Assembly: GCF_004328645.1 (NCBI RefSeq)
Contig: NZ_CP031395.1
Location: forward strand, 1-64,000
Origin: Hylemonella gracilis
GTDB lineage: Bacteria > Pseudomonadota > Gammaproteobacteria > Burkholderiales > Burkholderiaceae_C
Direction of reading: 5' to 3'
DNA: 64,000 nt
In this document: one piece after another, positions 44,516 to 55,100 of the stretch
Layout of the letters: the number at the start of each line of letters is the position of its first letter
Numbering within the stretch: the stretch's first letter is position 1
The notes under the pieces: generated by a model
What the model saw: only the letters and a program-made list of their open reading frames with translations
The model's database searches: none
What the model was told of the DNA's origin: nothing
Made by a program: the position numbers and the translations under genes

Positions 44516-46717
44516 ATGCCTTCCAACCCCATATCCCGTCGTGACGTCGTTCCCGCCTTCCGCCTCAGGCCGCTGGCCTGGCTGGCCATCTGCCTCCTCA
44601 GCCCAACGTTCAGCGCGCAGGCACAGGAAGTTGCACTGCTCAAGGAAATCGTCGTCAGTGGCTCACGCGTCGAGCAGTCGGCCGATGAATTAGCGGTTTC
44701 CATCGACGTCATCGATGCAGACTCCATCGAGGAAAAACAAGCCCGGGACATCCGTGACGTGGCGCGCGAATTGCCCAATGTCAGCGTTCAACGCGCGCCA
44801 GCACGTTTTGGCATGGCCCAAGGCAGTACTGGCCGCGATCAGAACGCCGGCTTCAACATCCGCGGGCTGGACGGCAACCGCGTGCTCATCCTGGTGGACG
44901 GCATCCGCCAGCCGCGCAGCTATGCCTTCGGTGCCACCGCCTTCGGACGCGATTACCTCGATGTCGGCCTGGTACAACGGGTGGAAGTCGTGCGCGGCGC
45001 AACTTCGGCCCTGTATGGTTCGGACGGCATGGCCGGCCTGGTTCATTTCATCACCGCCGACCCGAACAATTTCCTGGACGGCGACAAAAGTTTCGGCGGA
45101 CGGGTTTCCCTGGGCTACGTCAGCGAAGACCAGTCCAAGCACATTGGCACTACCCTGGCGGGCCGCATCAACGACGAGCTTCAGTGGCTGTTGGGCGCCA
45201 ACAGCTCGCGGGGTCAGGAACTGGACAACCAGGGCAGCAACGACAGCAAGAACAGCACCCGCACCACGCCCAACCCGCAGGAAAACGAAAACTACAGCCT
45301 GCTGGGCAAGCTGGTCTGGACACCCGGCGGGGGCCAGCGACACGCACTGACGCTGGAGCATGTGAACAAGAGCAGTGACTATGAACTGCTGACGGCGCGC
45401 TCCGCCACGGTGCTGCGCTCTGACGCCAGCACCGACATGGAACGCAGCCGGGCAACCTGGGATGGCCGTTGGCAGGTCGATACGGCCCTGGCCGACGAAG
45501 TACGTGCCGTACTCAGCTATCAGGACGCGCACTCGCGCGAATGGGCTGACGAGGATCGCACCACCACGGATCGCGTGCGCGACACGACCTATGACGAAAC
45601 GACCTGGCAGTCCAATCTGCAAGGCAGCAAGCTGCTGCGCATGGACGGTGGCACGGCCCAGAAGATCACCTATGGCGTCGACTACGTCGTCACGGACGTG
45701 GTCAACGAGCAGGACGGCGTGACACCACCCGCCGGCGAGACCTTTCCGCTCAAGCGCTTCCCCAACACCCGCGAGACCAGCGCCGCCCTTTATGCGCAGG
45801 ACGAATTCATCATGGGCGACGTCAGCGTGACGCCCGGCGTGCGCTTCGACCACTACAGCATTGACGCCAGCCAGCAAGACTTTCCCGCCGACGCCAAATC
45901 GATCTCGGGTCAGGCCACCAGCCCCAAACTGGGCGTGCTCTGGCGCACGACCGAGCAATGGAGCGTGTTTGGCAACTATGCGACGGGTTTTCGGGCTCCC
46001 AATGCCGGGCAGGTCAACGCGTTTTTCGAGAACGCAGCCCAAGGTTACAAGACCATTCCCAATCCGGATCTGAAACCCGAAAAGAGCCAGACATTCGAAC
46101 TGGGCCTGCGCGGTCGACTTGACGGTGTCGCTTTGGACTTTGCAGCGTTCACAGGCCGCTACAAGGATTTCATCAAGGACAACCAGAAGGTCAGTGGCGC
46201 GGGAACGCCAGCGGACCCCACGGTGTACCAGTCAATCAATATCGGGGAAGTGGAGATCAGTGGCTTTGAGGCCAAGGCCGACATCCGCTGGGGCGAAGCC
46301 GGTCAGTTCGCGGGCGGCACGCTGTCTACCCCCCTGACCTATGGCCAGACTCGGGGACGCGATACGAAACAGGATGTTCCGCTTGACTCGGTCAACCCCG
46401 CGCGCCTGACCGCCGGCGTACGCTACGACACGCCGGTCTGGATGCTGCGCCTGGACGCCACGCACAGCGCGGCCAAGGACAAGAGCGATGTCGACGCCAA
46501 CACGCAGTTCCTGCCCGACGCATACACCGTGTATGACCTCAGCGGCCAATGGCGCATCCGCAAGGACCTGCGCCTGACGGCCGGCGTCTACAACCTGAGC
46601 GACGAAAAATACTGGAACTGGTCTGATGTGCAGGGCCTCGCCGCCACGTCGACCGTGCTGGACGCCTACACCCAGCCGGGCCGCTCGGTGCGGGTCTCGA
46701 TGAGCGCGGACTTCTGA
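44516..46717 (+). CDS. TonB-dependent haemoglobin/transferrin/lactoferrin family receptor
   Basis: A 733-residue outer-membrane haem receptor. A signal peptide ends near SAQAQE, and the TonB box region is EIVVSGSR. The plug domain has LPNVSVQRAPARFGMAQGSTGRDQNAGFNIRGLDGNRVLILVDGIRQPRSY and VEVVRGATSALYGSDGMAGLVHF. The barrel carries GFRAPNAGQVNAFFEN plus NPDLKPEKSQTFELGLRG, characteristic of TIGR01786 haem receptors, and ends with the aromatic F of SADF. The start at 44516 (MPSNPISRR) follows AGAAGAAAG; an ATG at 44489 is in phase. No TonB, HmuTUV or haem oxygenase gene is adjacent. Confidence 0.92.
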   Translation: MPSNPISRRDVVPAFRLRPLAWLAICLLSPTFSAQAQEVALLKEIVVSGSRVEQSADELAVSIDVIDADSIEEKQARDIRDVARELPNVSVQRAPARFGMAQGSTGRDQNAGFNIRGLDGNRVLILVDGIRQPRSYAFGATAFGRDYLDVGLVQRVEVVRGATSALYGSDGMAGLVHFITADPNNFLDGDKSFGGRVSLGYVSEDQSKHIGTTLAGRINDELQWLLGANSSRGQELDNQGSNDSKNSTRTTPNPQENENYSLLGKLVWTPGGGQRHALTLEHVNKSSDYELLTARSATVLRSDASTDMERSRATWDGRWQVDTALADEVRAVLSYQDAHSREWADEDRTTTDRVRDTTYDETTWQSNLQGSKLLRMDGGTAQKITYGVDYVVTDVVNEQDGVTPPAGETFPLKRFPNTRETSAALYAQDEFIMGDVSVTPGVRFDHYSIDASQQDFPADAKSISGQATSPKLGVLWRTTEQWSVFGNYATGFRAPNAGQVNAFFENAAQGYKTIPNPDLKPEKSQTFELGLRGRLDGVALDFAAFTGRYKDFIKDNQKVSGAGTPADPTVYQSINIGEVEISGFEAKADIRWGEAGQFAGGTLSTPLTYGQTRGRDTKQDVPLDSVNPARLTAGVRYDTPVWMLRLDATHSAAKDKSDVDANTQFLPDAYTVYDLSGQWRIRKDLRLTAGVYNLSDEKYWNWSDVQGLAATSTVLDAYTQPGRSVRVSMSADF

Positions 46718-46748
46718 CGCCAAGCACGGTCTCACAGGCTGGCACGTC

Positions 46749-46783
46749 AAGGCCGGTCACGCGCAATGCGTGACCGGCCTTGT
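46749..46783 (+). terminator. Strong hairpin terminator after the TonB receptor
   Basis: AAGGCCGGTCACGC-GCAAT-GCGTGACCGGCCTT is a perfect 14-base-pair stem beginning 32 bases after the receptor stop. The following bases GTGCGTTTG have only a short T run, so termination may be partial or the hairpin may act mainly in message stability. Confidence 0.75.
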
Positions 46784-46866
46784 GCGTTTGGGTTCGCTGC
46801 AGGGAAGCGTGCCGCCCGGCTGGCCGCCCTGGAACAGCCGTCATCTCCGGGCAGGATAATGAAGCC

Positions 46867-47708
46867 ATGACCTACGTGATGCCGCCCCCCTGCCCTCGCC
46901 CGTCCTCGCCGTGATCTTCGACTGGGCCGGCACCCTGGTCGACCATGGCTCGCTCGCGCCCACGCAGATCTTCGTGGACGCCTTCCAGACCTTCGGCATC
47001 CGCATCACGCTGGACCAGGCACGCGGGCCCATGGGCCTGTCCAAGCGCCTGCACATCCACCAGTTGCTGAACGACCCCAGCGTGCAGGCCCAGTGGCAAA
47101 CCACCTTTAGCCGACCCTCGACCGAGGCCGACATCGACGCGATCTACGAGCGCTTCATGCCCATGCAGATCGAGAAGGTGGGCGCCTACTCGCAGCCGAT
47201 ACCCGGTGCGGTGGAGACGCTGGCCTGGCTGCGCGCGCGCGGCATCAAGATCGGTTCCTGCTCGGGTTACCCCAAGCAGGTGATGGACGTGCTGCGCCCG
47301 CTGGCGCAGCAGGCCGGCATCGCGCCGGACCACGTGATCGCGGGTGACGAGTTGCCCGCGGGCGGCCGGCCCGGCGCCTACATGGCCCTGGCCAATCTGC
47401 TGGCGCTGCAGGTGCCGAATGTGCGCGCCTGCGTGAAGGTGGACGACACCACGCCCGGCGTGGAGGAAGGTCGCAATGCCGGCATGTGGAGTGTGGGCCT
47501 GGCGCTGTCGGGCAATGAAATGGGTTACACGCTGGCGGATGTGCAGGCCATGAAGGCGGAACATCCCACCGAGTACGAGACCCGCCTCGCCAAGGCCCGG
47601 CGCCGACTGCAGGATGCGGGCGCGCATTACGTGATCGATAGCGTGGCCGATTTGCCTGCGGTGATCGAGAACATCGAGGCGCGGCTTTTGAAAGGCGACG
47701 CTCCCTGA
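46867..47708 (+). CDS. phnX: Phosphonoacetaldehyde hydrolase (likely one-base frameshift near 46886)
   Basis: A HAD-superfamily enzyme cleaving phosphonoacetaldehyde to acetaldehyde and phosphate. VIFDWAGTLVDHGS has the nucleophile Asp. QARGPMGLSKRLHIHQL carries the Schiff-base lysine region, IGSCSGYPKQVMDVL is motif II, and VKVDDTTPGVEEGRNAGMWSVGLALSGNEMG is the acidic C-terminal motif. An ATG at 46867 gives MTYVMPPP, and a missing C in the run at 46885-46890 would join it to LPSPVLAVIFDW. Otherwise a GTG at 46911 starts the intact frame (265 residues). No phnW transaminase is adjacent. Confidence 0.92.
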
Positions 47709-47734
47709 CAAAGCGCTGGCCACATAGGCGAATA

Positions 47735-47848
47735 GGTGAGGGCACGAGGACGCGGGGTAAAGGCTGCGCTCATGTCCCCCGGAACGGCTGTGCCGTTCCT
47801 CCTCCTTGACTTCGCTCCGCCTTCACCCCACCTCTTCGTGCCGGCCAG
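47735..47848. repeat. Structured intergenic element between phnX and benE
   Basis: A long imperfect inverted repeat pairs GGCACGAGGACGCGGGGT (about 47742) with ACCCCACCTCTTCGTGCC (about 47825), roughly 15 of 18 positions matching. Inside is a perfect GGAACGGC-TGT-GCCGTTCC hairpin at 47782-47800. It may be a dispersed intergenic repeat, a terminator for phnX or an RNA element; nothing in it matches a riboswitch I know. Confidence 0.45.
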
Positions 47849-47889
47849 CATCCTTGGTACTCATAGATCAAACTGAATTTTCCCGCCGT

Positions 47890-49053
47890 ATGCGTTTCTT
47901 CAAAGACCTCCAACTCTCCGCCGCCAGCGCAGGCTTCGTCGCCGTGTTGGTGGGTTTCACCAGTTCCGTCGCGCTCGTGTTCCAGGCCGCGCAATCCTTC
48001 GGCGCGACGCCGGAGGAAATCAGCTCCTGGATGTGGGCGCTGGGCATCGGCATGGGCCTTTGCTCCGCCCTGCCCTCGCTGATCCTGCGCCAGCCGGTGA
48101 TGGTGGCTTGGTCGACGCCGGGCGCGGCGGTGTTGGCCGCTGCCGGGTTGGCGGGCGGCTTTTCGATGGCCGAGGCCATCGGCGCCTTCATCGTCAGCGC
48201 GGCGCTGATCACCGTGGCGGGTGCCACGGGCTGGTTCGAGCGGGTGATGAACCGCATCCCCATGACCCTGGCCGCGGCCCTACTGGCGGGTGTGCTGGCA
48301 CGCTTCGGCCTGAACGCCTTTGGCGCGGCGCAAACCGCGCTGCCGCTCGTGCTGCTGATGCTGGCCACCTACCTGCTGGGCAAACGCTTCGTGCCGCGCT
48401 ACGCCGTGCCTCTGACGCTGGTGATCGCCATCGCCTACGCCGCGCTGCGCGGGCAACTGGCCTGGAACACGGTGAGCTTCTCACTGGCCTTGCCGGTCTT
48501 CACGATGCCACAGTTCACGCTGTCCGCCATCGTCAGCCTGGCGCTGCCGCTGTTTGTCGTGACCATGGCCTCGCAGAACTTGCCCGGCGTGGCCGCCATC
48601 CGAGCGGCGGGGTACGACATGCCCATCTCGCGCCTGCTCACGATGACGGGCGTGGCCACCCTGCTGCTCGCACCCTTCGGCGCCTTCGCGCTGAACTTCA
48701 GCGCCATCACCGCCGCCATCTGCATGGGCCGCGAGGCGCACGAAGACAAGGCCAAGCGCTACACCGCCGCCGTGGTCTGCGGCCTGCTCTATGTGCTGGT
48801 GGGCGTCTTCGGCGCCACGGTCACAGGCCTGTTGCTGGCCTTCCCCAAGGAACTGGTCGCGGCCATCGCCGGCCTGGCCCTGCTGGGCAGCATCGCCGGC
48901 GCGCTCGCCGCCGCCTTCGCGCAGGAAGACCAGCGCGAGGCCGCGCTCATCACCTTCCTCGTCACGCTCAGCGGCGTGGTGATCGCAGGCGTGGGGTCGG
49001 CGTTCTGGGGGGTGGTGGCGGGGGCGATTGCGCTGGGGGTACGTAGGAGATGA
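47890..49053 (+). CDS. benE: Benzoate/H+ symporter family transporter BenE
   Basis: A 387-residue, 12-helix transporter of the BenE family. Segments AGFVAVLVGFTSSVALVFQAAQSFGATPEEISSWMWALGIGMG, MVAWSTPGAAVL, GVLARFGLNAFGA, VVTMASQNLPGVAAIRAAGYDMP and APFGAFALNFSAITAAICMGREAHEDKAKRYTAAVVCG match the family closely. The start is MRFFKDLQLSAASAGFV at 47890. No benzoate catabolic gene (benABC) is nearby, so the substrate is only presumed to be an aromatic acid. Confidence 0.92.
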   Translation: MRFFKDLQLSAASAGFVAVLVGFTSSVALVFQAAQSFGATPEEISSWMWALGIGMGLCSALPSLILRQPVMVAWSTPGAAVLAAAGLAGGFSMAEAIGAFIVSAALITVAGATGWFERVMNRIPMTLAAALLAGVLARFGLNAFGAAQTALPLVLLMLATYLLGKRFVPRYAVPLTLVIAIAYAALRGQLAWNTVSFSLALPVFTMPQFTLSAIVSLALPLFVVTMASQNLPGVAAIRAAGYDMPISRLLTMTGVATLLLAPFGAFALNFSAITAAICMGREAHEDKAKRYTAAVVCGLLYVLVGVFGATVTGLLLAFPKELVAAIAGLALLGSIAGALAAAFAQEDQREAALITFLVTLSGVVIAGVGSAFWGVVAGAIALGVRRR

Positions 49054-49195
49054 TGCGTCAAAATTTCTGCCGCACTCGGGTCTTGGCTGCCCATTTACCT
49101 GTACGCAGTAGCCGGTGTTCCTAAAAACCCACGACCCCTTGTTGGGCACAAGCCAATAAGACGGATACAAACTGACTCTCGGGCAACGGCGATCT

Positions 49196-52100
49196 TTACT
49201 CCTTCTTCTCATTTACTACAGCTTTGGGGCCACTTGTTAAACTTGTCCAAAGAGCTGTCAATCGCTTTATCGCTTCAGGCCTTGCCGTACTCCAAGCTCC
49301 TGAACCCACTGCACCTAGTGCGCTAAATGCAGATTGAGCGTTGCTTCCTGCAAATCCACCTGCAATCGCTTGCAGAAGCGCCCTATAAGTCCCGCCATCG
49401 GCCCAATTTGCCGCCTCATCCGGATCACTACTCTGCAACTGCTGGTACATCGCTTCGGCATAGCTATCCACCAAAGGGTGGCTATATTGATCAAATGCCT
49501 GCGTAATGACGACTTGATTATCCAAATCCTCTAGCACTTCGTCCAAATCGAAGTTATTGGGAATACCGGCTTCCTTGTCACCCGTTCTGACATCTTGATG
49601 GCCCGCAATACCGCTGATACCAGCTGTAGTGACGCTGCGATCCTTGTCACCATCACTGCCATTTCCACCGATTAGAAAGGGTTTAGGTTTTGTGAGGTCA
49701 TAGTTGTCATCGATTGTGACGTCTGTGCCAGCGCCGAAGCTGCTGGCGTTCGCCTGGTAACGGGCCTCGTTTTTGATGTCACGCGTTGTGAGACTGGCCG
49801 TCAGGAAGCTGTTGCGTTCTTCCTGAACGGCCTTATCGGTACTGGTCACAGATCCGCCGATGAGGCTCGTGTGCCCCGCCACATTGACCTGGAACCCTCC
49901 GTCACCCGCTCGGAGCCCAGATTGCTCCGTGACGCTCTTGTAATTGCTGTTGATATTCGTCTGCCCGTAGTTCCCACTGACACTGCTGGTACCGTAGCAG
50001 ATCGGTGGAATGCACAGACTCAAGCTGAAGCCTGCACTCTGACTATTTTCAGTATACGTAGCGTAGTTCTGCAGGCTCTCGATCTTGAGATCACCGCCGA
50101 TGTCGGCCTTGATCTGATCTGCCTCAGCCACAGCCCCCTTGAGTGTGACGTCACCTCCACTGTGGATACTCAGATTCTTTGCATTGACATGGGTGTTCGT
50201 GTAGACCGTTTCCTCCCCATCACCGCTGCCTTGGCTAAAGCCGGCACTGAGGTTGATGCTGAAGCCGTTCTGGCTGCCCATGCCATAGCTAACCCCCACA
50301 CTAGCGTTGCTACTGCTCTGGTCGCTGTGCTGCTCGCGGTAGTTGCGTGCGGCCAACAGCGCAACATCCCCCTCCGCGCTCAGACTGGCGTCCCCTTTGG
50401 CGTTGATGTCCGAACCTTGGATCAGAATGCCGGAATTCACGCCTGCGCCACTGGCCCGGATACTGATATTCCCGCCGGCCATCACCTGGCTGCCATGGGC
50501 CGTGTTGGACTGGCTCTCCAACGTGGACTTGCTGCTGGACGAGCCAATGCTGACGCTGATGCTTGCGCTGGTGGAAGCGCCACCGCCACCTGCCTGGGCC
50601 GTGCCCTGCATACCAGCAAGCATCTGATTCGCCTGCATGGCCAGCGTCGCCGCACCCAGAGCCTTCATGCGCTCGTTATCGGTGTTATCCGTCGCTTGGG
50701 CCACGTTGCTCATTCCCTGCAGGGCCGAAATCATTGGATTGCTCAGCCCCAGGCTCAAGCCACCCTGGCTGAACTTCTGCTCGGTGCTCAAGTTGCTGGT
50801 TTCCCGCGCCTCGCCGATCTGAACGGTCTCGGCCTCGATGCTGATATCCCCGTTAGGTGTCAGCACATTCGAGCCTGTTTGGGTGTAGTTCTTCCCCGCT
50901 GTCAGGGTCACATTGCCCAGCGTGCTACCCACCGTGCTTCCATTGGCCTGCGTCTGCGTGCCCCGCTGGTCCAGGCTCTGAGACTGACTACCCACACTGA
51001 CAGATGTACCGCCACTCGCCGAAAAGCCACTTTGCGTGGATCGTTCGTAGTGAGATTGATGACTGCGCGTTTCGACGGACTCCAGACTTAAGTCATTCCC
51101 CGCGCTAAGACTCGTTCCCTTATCGCCGATGACCTGACTGCCTGCCACGATCAGGTCATGCTTGGCCTCCAAGTTGACCGTCTCGCCGCCCCAGGCGCTG
51201 GCCTTCACGATCTCCTCACCCAGACTCGTCCTGCTGGTGGTACTACCTGAACTGATTCCGCTGCTGCCGCTGGCGTAGCTGGCCGCGTCCATGCTGTAAC
51301 TTGACATCCCCGCTTCGAGAGTGATGTCATGGCCCGCCGTGGCCGTCAGTACTCCATCCGCCTGCACACTGCCTGCACGACTGTAGATGTCGTTGCCGGC
51401 ATTCAGCGTGACATCACCACCTGCGCTGATCTGGCTGCCCACTTCGTCGCTCTGGTTCAGGTGCACGTAGTTCTTGCGATTCCATACCACGTCGCTCTGA
51501 CTGCCAGTCTGCACCGTGTTCAGGTTGATGTCGTTGTCCGCGCTCAGGCTCACGCTGCCCGCGCTGCTGATGATCGCCCCGGTAAGGTTGACGTCGTTGC
51601 CCGCGCTGGCCACCAGCACCCCGTTCGCGTTACTCACGTAGAGCGCCGCCACCCGGTCCACGTATTCGCCGCTGTAGCTCGCGCGGCGGGTCTGCCCGCT
51701 TCCTTCCATCGTGGTGGTCGTGATTTCGATGTCACCGCCCGCATGCAGGGCTATGGCGCTTTGCGCCCCGATGGTGCCACCGACGTTGCGGATGTCTTCT
51801 TCAGCTTGCAGGCTGACGCTGTTACCCGCCACGCTGCCGCCCAGATTGCTGATGCCCTGGGCGCTGATCTGAGTAAGCTGCCGGCCAGCGATGCTGCCGC
51901 TGTTGGTCAGTTCTCCTTCCAGGTCGATACTCACGTCGCGCCCGGCGATCAGGGCGGTACTGCTGCCACCAAAGAGCTTGCCGTCCGCCGCCAAATCGCC
52001 TTCGCGGGGCGCCAGATACACCTGCGGTACCAACGCCAGCGTGGTGCTTCCATCAGGCAATGCCACCTCGCGCTGAACCAACCAGACGACGTCGCTGGTG

Positions 52101-55100
52101 AGCGCGGCCACCTGTTCCGCGCTCAGAGCCACACCCAGGCTCAGTTGCTGCTGCTGGGCGAAGGTCGCACCCGCGTCCAAGAGTGCCTGATACTGCGCCT
52201 GATCATCGCTGTAGTCACCCAGAAAGCGCTGGCCCGTGAGCTGCATCACCTGTTCACGGATGAGTTTTTGCTCGTAGAAGCCATCGCCCAAGCGTTTTTG
52301 TGTCGTAGCCGGGTCAGCGCTGAGCGCTTGGAGCATATAGTCGCTGCTCAGCCAAAGTCGCTGGTTCGTGAAGCGCGGATCAGTTTCGACAAGATAGCGA
52401 CTACCGGGTTGGGCGGGTTGGTACAGACCGGCCCCCGATCCGCTATACCCTGGGAGGCTCAGCGACGGCAAGGAGGGGGAGACAGCAATAGGCCCTGGAC
52501 CGGTAGTAGTGACCGGCGAGGAGGCAGCGGCTCCGGTTTTCTCTTCATAACGCAACGGACCGATCTGGGTGGTGCGCGTGATCGTCTCGGCGTAGGCGGC
52601 TTTTTTCCAGCCGTACTCGGTGGTACACCCAAAAAAATTGCAATCGCTGTCGGTCACACCCCAGCGATAGGTGGTACCTGTGCGCGCAATAGGTGCGGAA
52701 ACCCCAGTCACTTGGTTTGTGATGCTTTTGCCGGTCACATGCAGCATGCCTCCGGCAATGATTTGCGCATCCTGGTTCAGGCCATTGACGCCTACGCGCA
52801 ATTGCATGTCACCACCGCTGACAATGCGGCCCGGCGCAGTTTTGGTGATTACCGCGCTGCGTGTGGTTTCGGTGTAAGTGCGGTAGACGTCGTAGGTGAG
52901 CAGTTGCGCATCCACCTTTTCACGCATGGCCTGCACGAGTGCGTTGAGTTTGAGCCACGGAGCTGCTTGGTCGTCCCATTTTTGCTGAGCTTGGACCGAG
53001 GCAGGCTTGGGTGTATTTCCGCGATCGGGATATTCGAGAGCCGGGCGCCTCTCCACGGGCGGGAGCGTCGCCGGTGGCGTCAAACCAAAACGTGCCCAGA
53101 TAGGGTCTGTCAGGGAATATGTGATTTGGGCGGAAACACTGATGTCTCTGTCACCCGCACCATCCTCCAAGTGTGCGGGAACGAAGGGGTCTTCGTTTTC
53201 GTAATACACCTTGTAGATCAGCTCGGCATAAGTACTCCCCTTGGGCAAGAGGCTTTTGTCACCCGTGGTCCAAGCCACATCGTTCTCGGTCAGAACGCCC
53301 GATGACATGGTGTATTCGACATGGCTCGTGGACGGATCGTCCTGCACGCGCCATTGCAGACCGGTGTTGGTGTTACGCAGTTCATCCACGGAAATCACCA
53401 TGCCACCCAGGCTCTCAACCGTTGCGTCGTCGTTATCCAGCAGCTTGGCATTCAGGTTCAGGCTGTCGGCGCTGAAGATCAATGCCGAACCACTGTTGTG
53501 AACTTCCTGCGCACTGATGTTCAGCGTCGCGCGCGCTGCGATCACCGCACCGTTTTCGTTGTGCAGTTGCGCCACATTGACATTGAGCTGGTCGCCGTAA
53601 ACACGACCCGTATCACTGTTGCGCAGCGTCTGCGCTTCAATGCGTGTCATCTCGCCGTCGATCACACCTCGATTATCCAAAGTGGCGATGGCTGTCAATT
53701 CAGTCTGGGTTGCGCTGACGGTACCGCTGGCCGTGTTGCCAAGGTTTTGCGTCTTGAAAACCAAGCGGCCGTTGGAAGCGATCTGGCCACTATTACTAGC
53801 GTCAGCCGTAACCTGGATACTCAGGTCACCCTGGGCTTGCACCGTACCGTTATTGATTAAGCCAGCGCCGCTCGTGATCTGCAAAGCCTGTCCGGTGAGC
53901 ATCTGACCCGTGTTCGTCACACCGCCCTGCGCGTTCAGCGCCATAGGTCCATTGGCTTGCAAGGAACCCTGGTTGCTCAGCACGGCGCTGGCCGTCATTT
54001 CAACCTGAGCTGCACCGATGCTCCCGCTTGTACCATTGGTGATGTTCTGCGCATCGACGATCAGTCGACCACTGGAAGCAATCTGGCCACTGTTGTTAGC
54101 ATTGGCTGTGGTCTGGATACTCAGGTCACTCTGGGCTTGAACCGCGCCACTGTTGGTGAAACCTGCGCCACTGGTGAGTTGCAAAGTCTGTCCGGCGAGC
54201 ATCTGGCCAGCGTTCGTCACACCGCCCTGCGCATTCAGCACCATAGGGCCATTGGCTTGCACCGAACCCTGGTTATTCAGCAAGGCGCTTGCCGTCATTT
54301 CGATCTGGGCCGCATTGACGCTGCCGCTTGCACCGTTGCTGATGTTCTGCGCATCGACGATCAAGCGACCGCTGGAAGCTAGCTGACCACTGTTACTCGC
54401 GCCAACTGCGGCCTTAATACTCAAGTCCACCTGCGCATGCACCTCGCCACTGTTGACGAAGCCCGCGTCACTGGTGATCTGCAGGGACTGCTCTGTAAGC
54501 ATTCGCCCGGTGTTTGTAATACCGCCTTGCGTGTTCAGTTCGACCGGTCCGCTGGCTTGCAACACCCCCACATTGGTCAATTGCCCATTAGCCTGCAGCA
54601 CCAAATTGCCCGCCGTCGCCGCGATCACGCCACGCTGGTTGACCCCGACCCCCGCTTCGGTTCCGATCAAGTGGATTTGCCCGGCATACATGCCACCAAG
54701 TTGGCTCACGTCCAGCGCAAACGCAGGCGTTGGATCCGCCGCCGAAGCCGCCAATGGGCTTGCCGCCAGAGTCGATGCGTTGACCTGGTTCGCTCCGATC
54801 ACGACATTGAGGCGATCCGCCCAGATGCCCGCATTGACGTCCACAGCGCGCGCCAGGATGGCGGTGTAGTCCGTGCCACGGGCGTCGAGCCCGTTGCCGC
54901 CGAAAGAGATGCGCCCACCCTGCACGCGATACGCCTCCAGCGTACCGCCGTTGAAAACCGGCGTGCCGGTGGTCAGCGTCACGCCACCGGCGTTGATGAA
55001 ACCCGCGCCGTTGACCTGAATGCCCGCAGGGTTGGCAATCACCACTTCCGCGCGCTGGCCCGCCACCTCCAGCCAGCCATTCAAGCTGCTGGGCTTGCTG

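Noticed and set aside
49196..49500. CdiA toxin and immunity module
   Set aside because: No VENN motif, no toxin fold and no following small acidic immunity gene could be seen at the adhesin C-terminus.
49329..53305. Long forward-strand frames opposite the adhesin
   Set aside because: They are antisense to repetitive haemagglutinin coding sequence and show no domain or start signals.
53690..54590. CRISPR-like periodic repeats
   Set aside because: The period is 300 bases, in frame within one protein, with no spacer structure.
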